A stretch of 64,000 nt of DNA, from NCBI GenBank assembly GCA_003388555.1, contig QQVD01000053.1, forward strand, positions 62,001-126,000, written 5' to 3'. Shown here piece after piece: positions 62,376 to 64,000 of this stretch; the first letter of the stretch is position 1, and each line of letters opens with the position of its first letter. The DNA comes from Acidobacteriota bacterium. GTDB taxonomy: Bacteria; Acidobacteriota; Thermoanaerobaculia; Multivoradales; Multivoraceae. The notes beneath the pieces were generated by a model. That model made no database searches. It worked only from the letters and a program-made list of their open reading frames with translations, and was not told where the DNA came from. The translations under genes were made by a program, and so were the position numbers.

Positions 62376-63647
62376 TCAGGCCAACCTCACGACTGCCCGC
62401 AGGCAGCAGCCCTCGGGCTCGAGCGTCAGACTCCAGCCGTAGCGGCGGCAGAGGTCTTCGACGATCGCCAGGCCGAGACCGGATCCGTCACCCAGGAAAG
62501 GTGCCCCGAGCTCCCCTGCAGCCTCGATCGGCGCTTCCAACGGGTTCTCGACGCTGAGCCGGTCTTCACGCGCCGTGATCTTCACCTCTCCCGAAGCGCC
62601 GTGACGCAGGGCATTGCCGATCAGATTGTCGAGCAGGATCCGCAACGCTTCAGCGGAGATCTGCAGCCGCAGCTCCGGCGGGACGTCGACGTGCACCCGA
62701 TGCTCGCGGTCGGGGCGCCGCGGCAGGTGTTGCAGGCTTTCTTCGACGGCCGGGAGAATCGGGGTCGGCAGCCGTGGCCTGTCGACCTCCTCCCGGGCCA
62801 GGAAGAGGAAGAGCTCGATCTTCGACTCCATGCGCCTGACGGCGCGCTCGATGCGCTCCAGCGGTCGTTCCCTCGCGTCGTGGGGTCGGGCGCGCAGCAG
62901 CTCCGTGGCCCCTTTGATCACCGTGAGCGGACTGCGCAACTCGTGACTCGCATTGCGCGTGAACTGCCGTTCCCTCTCCAGGAAACCGAGCATGCGTAGG
63001 GCGGCCTGGCGGACCGAGCGCGAGAGATGGCCGATCTCGTCGAGGCGCTCCTCCGATGCGAGCTGACGCCCGCGCCAGGTCTCGAGATCCCAGGCCACGG
63101 CGTCGGCGAGCTGGCGGATGGGCACCGACACCTCCCGGTCGAGCCAGCGTGCCAACCCGAGGGCTACAGCGAGAACCGCCAACGCGAGCATCGTGCTGGC
63201 GCCGACCCAGAAGACCGGCTCCAGGTCCTGCAGCGGCTCGAGGGCGCTGACGTCGTAGAAGAGGATCAGGGATCCGTGCTCCTGGGGCCCGATGGCGACG
63301 AAGGACTCTTGACCCCGAACCTCGTAGATCCCGGCCTCGAGCGCGTCGAGCGGCCGGTAGGTGCCGTAGAAGACCTCGCCGGTCGCGGAGCGAAACGGTT
63401 CGGTCAGCTGGTCGAAACCCCAGAAGGCCGTGAAGAGGGGTGACTCTTCGAGCTCGAGCCCGGCTTGCTTCGCCGCGATCAAGCGGTCCGATTCGATCCG
63501 CACCAGACGCTTCAGGATCGTGTCTTCGACGGCGGTCACGCCGGTCCACAACGCCAGGAGGACGAGAGGTGCGAGCACCGAACCGGCAACGAGAATCGAC
63601 CCGAAGACCCGCCGGCGAAGCCGCCAATGGGTGCGGTCGACGCTCAT
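62376..63647 (-). CDS. Membrane sensor histidine kinase
   Basis: 423 residues from ATG 63647. Two membrane helices (near residues 14-35 and 155-178) flank a periplasmic sensor of about 120 residues with YGTYRPLDALEAGIYEVRGQESFVAIGPQ. A HAMP-like region follows, then the phosphorylated His in NASHELRSPLTVIKGATELL, the N box DNLIGNALRHG, and GDGSGLGLAIVEDLC. OmpR-family partner class. Its start overlaps the response regulator stop as ATGA, so it is downstream of it in one operon. The signal is unknown. Confidence 0.93.
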   Translation of the reverse strand: MSVDRTHWRLRRRVFGSILVAGSVLAPLVLLALWTGVTAVEDTILKRLVRIESDRLIAAKQAGLELEESPLFTAFWGFDQLTEPFRSATGEVFYGTYRPLDALEAGIYEVRGQESFVAIGPQEHGSLILFYDVSALEPLQDLEPVFWVGASTMLALAVLAVALGLARWLDREVSVPIRQLADAVAWDLETWRGRQLASEERLDEIGHLSRSVRQAALRMLGFLERERQFTRNASHELRSPLTVIKGATELLRARPHDARERPLERIERAVRRMESKIELFLFLAREEVDRPRLPTPILPAVEESLQHLPRRPDREHRVHVDVPPELRLQISAEALRILLDNLIGNALRHGASGEVKITAREDRLSVENPLEAPIEAAGELGAPFLGDGSGLGLAIVEDLCRRYGWSLTLEPEGCCLRAVVRLA

Positions 63648-64000
63648 CTGGCGGCGAGCTGGTAGCCGTGGCCGCGGACGGTGTGCAGCAGATCGCGATC
63701 GAACGGTTTGTCGATGACGCGGCGCAGGGCGTAGATGTGGCTGCGCAGAACGTCGCTCTGCGGCGGATCGTCGCCCCACAGTCTGGCTTCCAGCTCTTGG
63801 CGCCGGACGACACCGGGCGAACGCTCCATCAGCAGATGGAGGATCTCGAAGGCCGCGCCACGCACCTCGAGCAGCTGGCCACTGCGCCGTACCGTCCGGG
63901 CATCGGGGTCGAGTACCAGGTCCGCGATCGTCAGCTCGCGCGGCGCCGATCGTCGCAATCTGTCGAGTGCCCGCAGCCTGGCTTCGAGCTCCTGGAGAGC
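63644..64000 (-). CDS. OmpR-type response regulator, 5' end outside the window
   Basis: Only the C-terminal 118 residues are visible; the frame is open to the right edge. From the edge it reads LQELEARLRALDRLRRSAPREL, the linker after the receiver domain, then a winged helix: ADLVLDPDARTVRRSGQLLEVRGAAFEILHLLMERSPGVVRRQELEARLWGDDPPQSDVLRSHIYALRRVIDKPF and the final HTVRGHGYQL. This is the OmpR/PhoB type, with DVLRSHIYALRRVID as the recognition helix. The receiver domain and phosphorylated Asp lie beyond the window. Confidence 0.93.
   Translation of the reverse strand, partial: ALQELEARLRALDRLRRSAPRELTIADLVLDPDARTVRRSGQLLEVRGAAFEILHLLMERSPGVVRRQELEARLWGDDPPQSDVLRSHIYALRRVIDKPFDRDLLHTVRGHGYQLAAR

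Overview
The window is a dense, about 70% G+C piece of a diderm bacterial chromosome. A heptosyltransferase-type glycosyltransferase, a TonB-dependent receptor, several lipoproteins and a DAP-type peptidoglycan recycling ligase all point to a Gram-negative envelope. A type B succinate dehydrogenase, an F-type ATP synthase with two different b-like subunits, and an abundance of PQQ propellers, sulfatases, BlaI/M56 pairs and secreted hydrolases suggest an aerobic heterotroph. My best guess is an Acidobacteriota relative of the Thermoanaerobaculia kind; this is inference from gene content, because no rRNA is present.

Layout. 1-3230: sdhC-sdhA-sdhB on the minus strand, with sdhB cut by the window edge. 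3231-6650: a dispersed repeat with inverted ends, a glycosyltransferase, and divergently an acyl carrier protein plus ketoacyl synthase. 6878-8674: small secreted or membrane proteins. 8757-15025: the ATP synthase operon b'-b-delta-alpha-gamma-beta-epsilon, without the a and c subunits. 15179-17856: an RDD membrane protein and a TPR membrane protein. 18377-26438: formiminotransferase, then cell-wall and housekeeping genes (mpl, rph, murI, a GerMN protein, an N-acetylmuramoyl-L-alanine amidase) and a DUF1573 protein. 26701-45148: accessory metabolism, with a tannase-type esterase, a cytochrome-PQQ dehydrogenase, a lipoprotein methyltransferase, DUF1993, YegP, an XRE regulator, a sulfatase, a GST, a VapBC-type pair, two ion transporters and two esterases. 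45267-53536: TonB receptor, M56 peptidase and BlaI repressor, a sphingosine-phosphate-lyase-like enzyme, and a PQQ propeller fused to a degenerate esterase. 53625-64000: a SpoIIE phosphatase with a 7TM receptor, a cupredoxin-like protein, an orphan antitoxin, a PEP mutase/isocitrate lyase family enzyme, a Baeyer-Villiger-type monooxygenase divergent from an ArsR-AHSA1 pair, formate-tetrahydrofolate ligase and a two-component system cut by the right edge.

Gene expression habits stand out. Many neighbours overlap by four bases (ATGA, GTGA, TTGA and apparently CTGA). One gene (mpl) has no ATG, GTG or TTG that would keep its nucleotide-binding N-terminus, and two others are best explained by CTG starts. 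Several genes have a -10-like hexamer only 7-11 bases before the start codon, consistent with leaderless mRNA. Short tandem repeats, mostly of 9-base period, sit in at least six gene-flanking places, and two copies of an about 180-base repeat with inverted ends lie 40 kb apart.

I did not find a CRISPR array, prophage, transposase, tRNA or rRNA. The best candidates for something little described are the CTG starts, the two repeat families and the propeller-pseudoesterase fusion; no obvious multi-gene new defence or biosynthesis system is visible.
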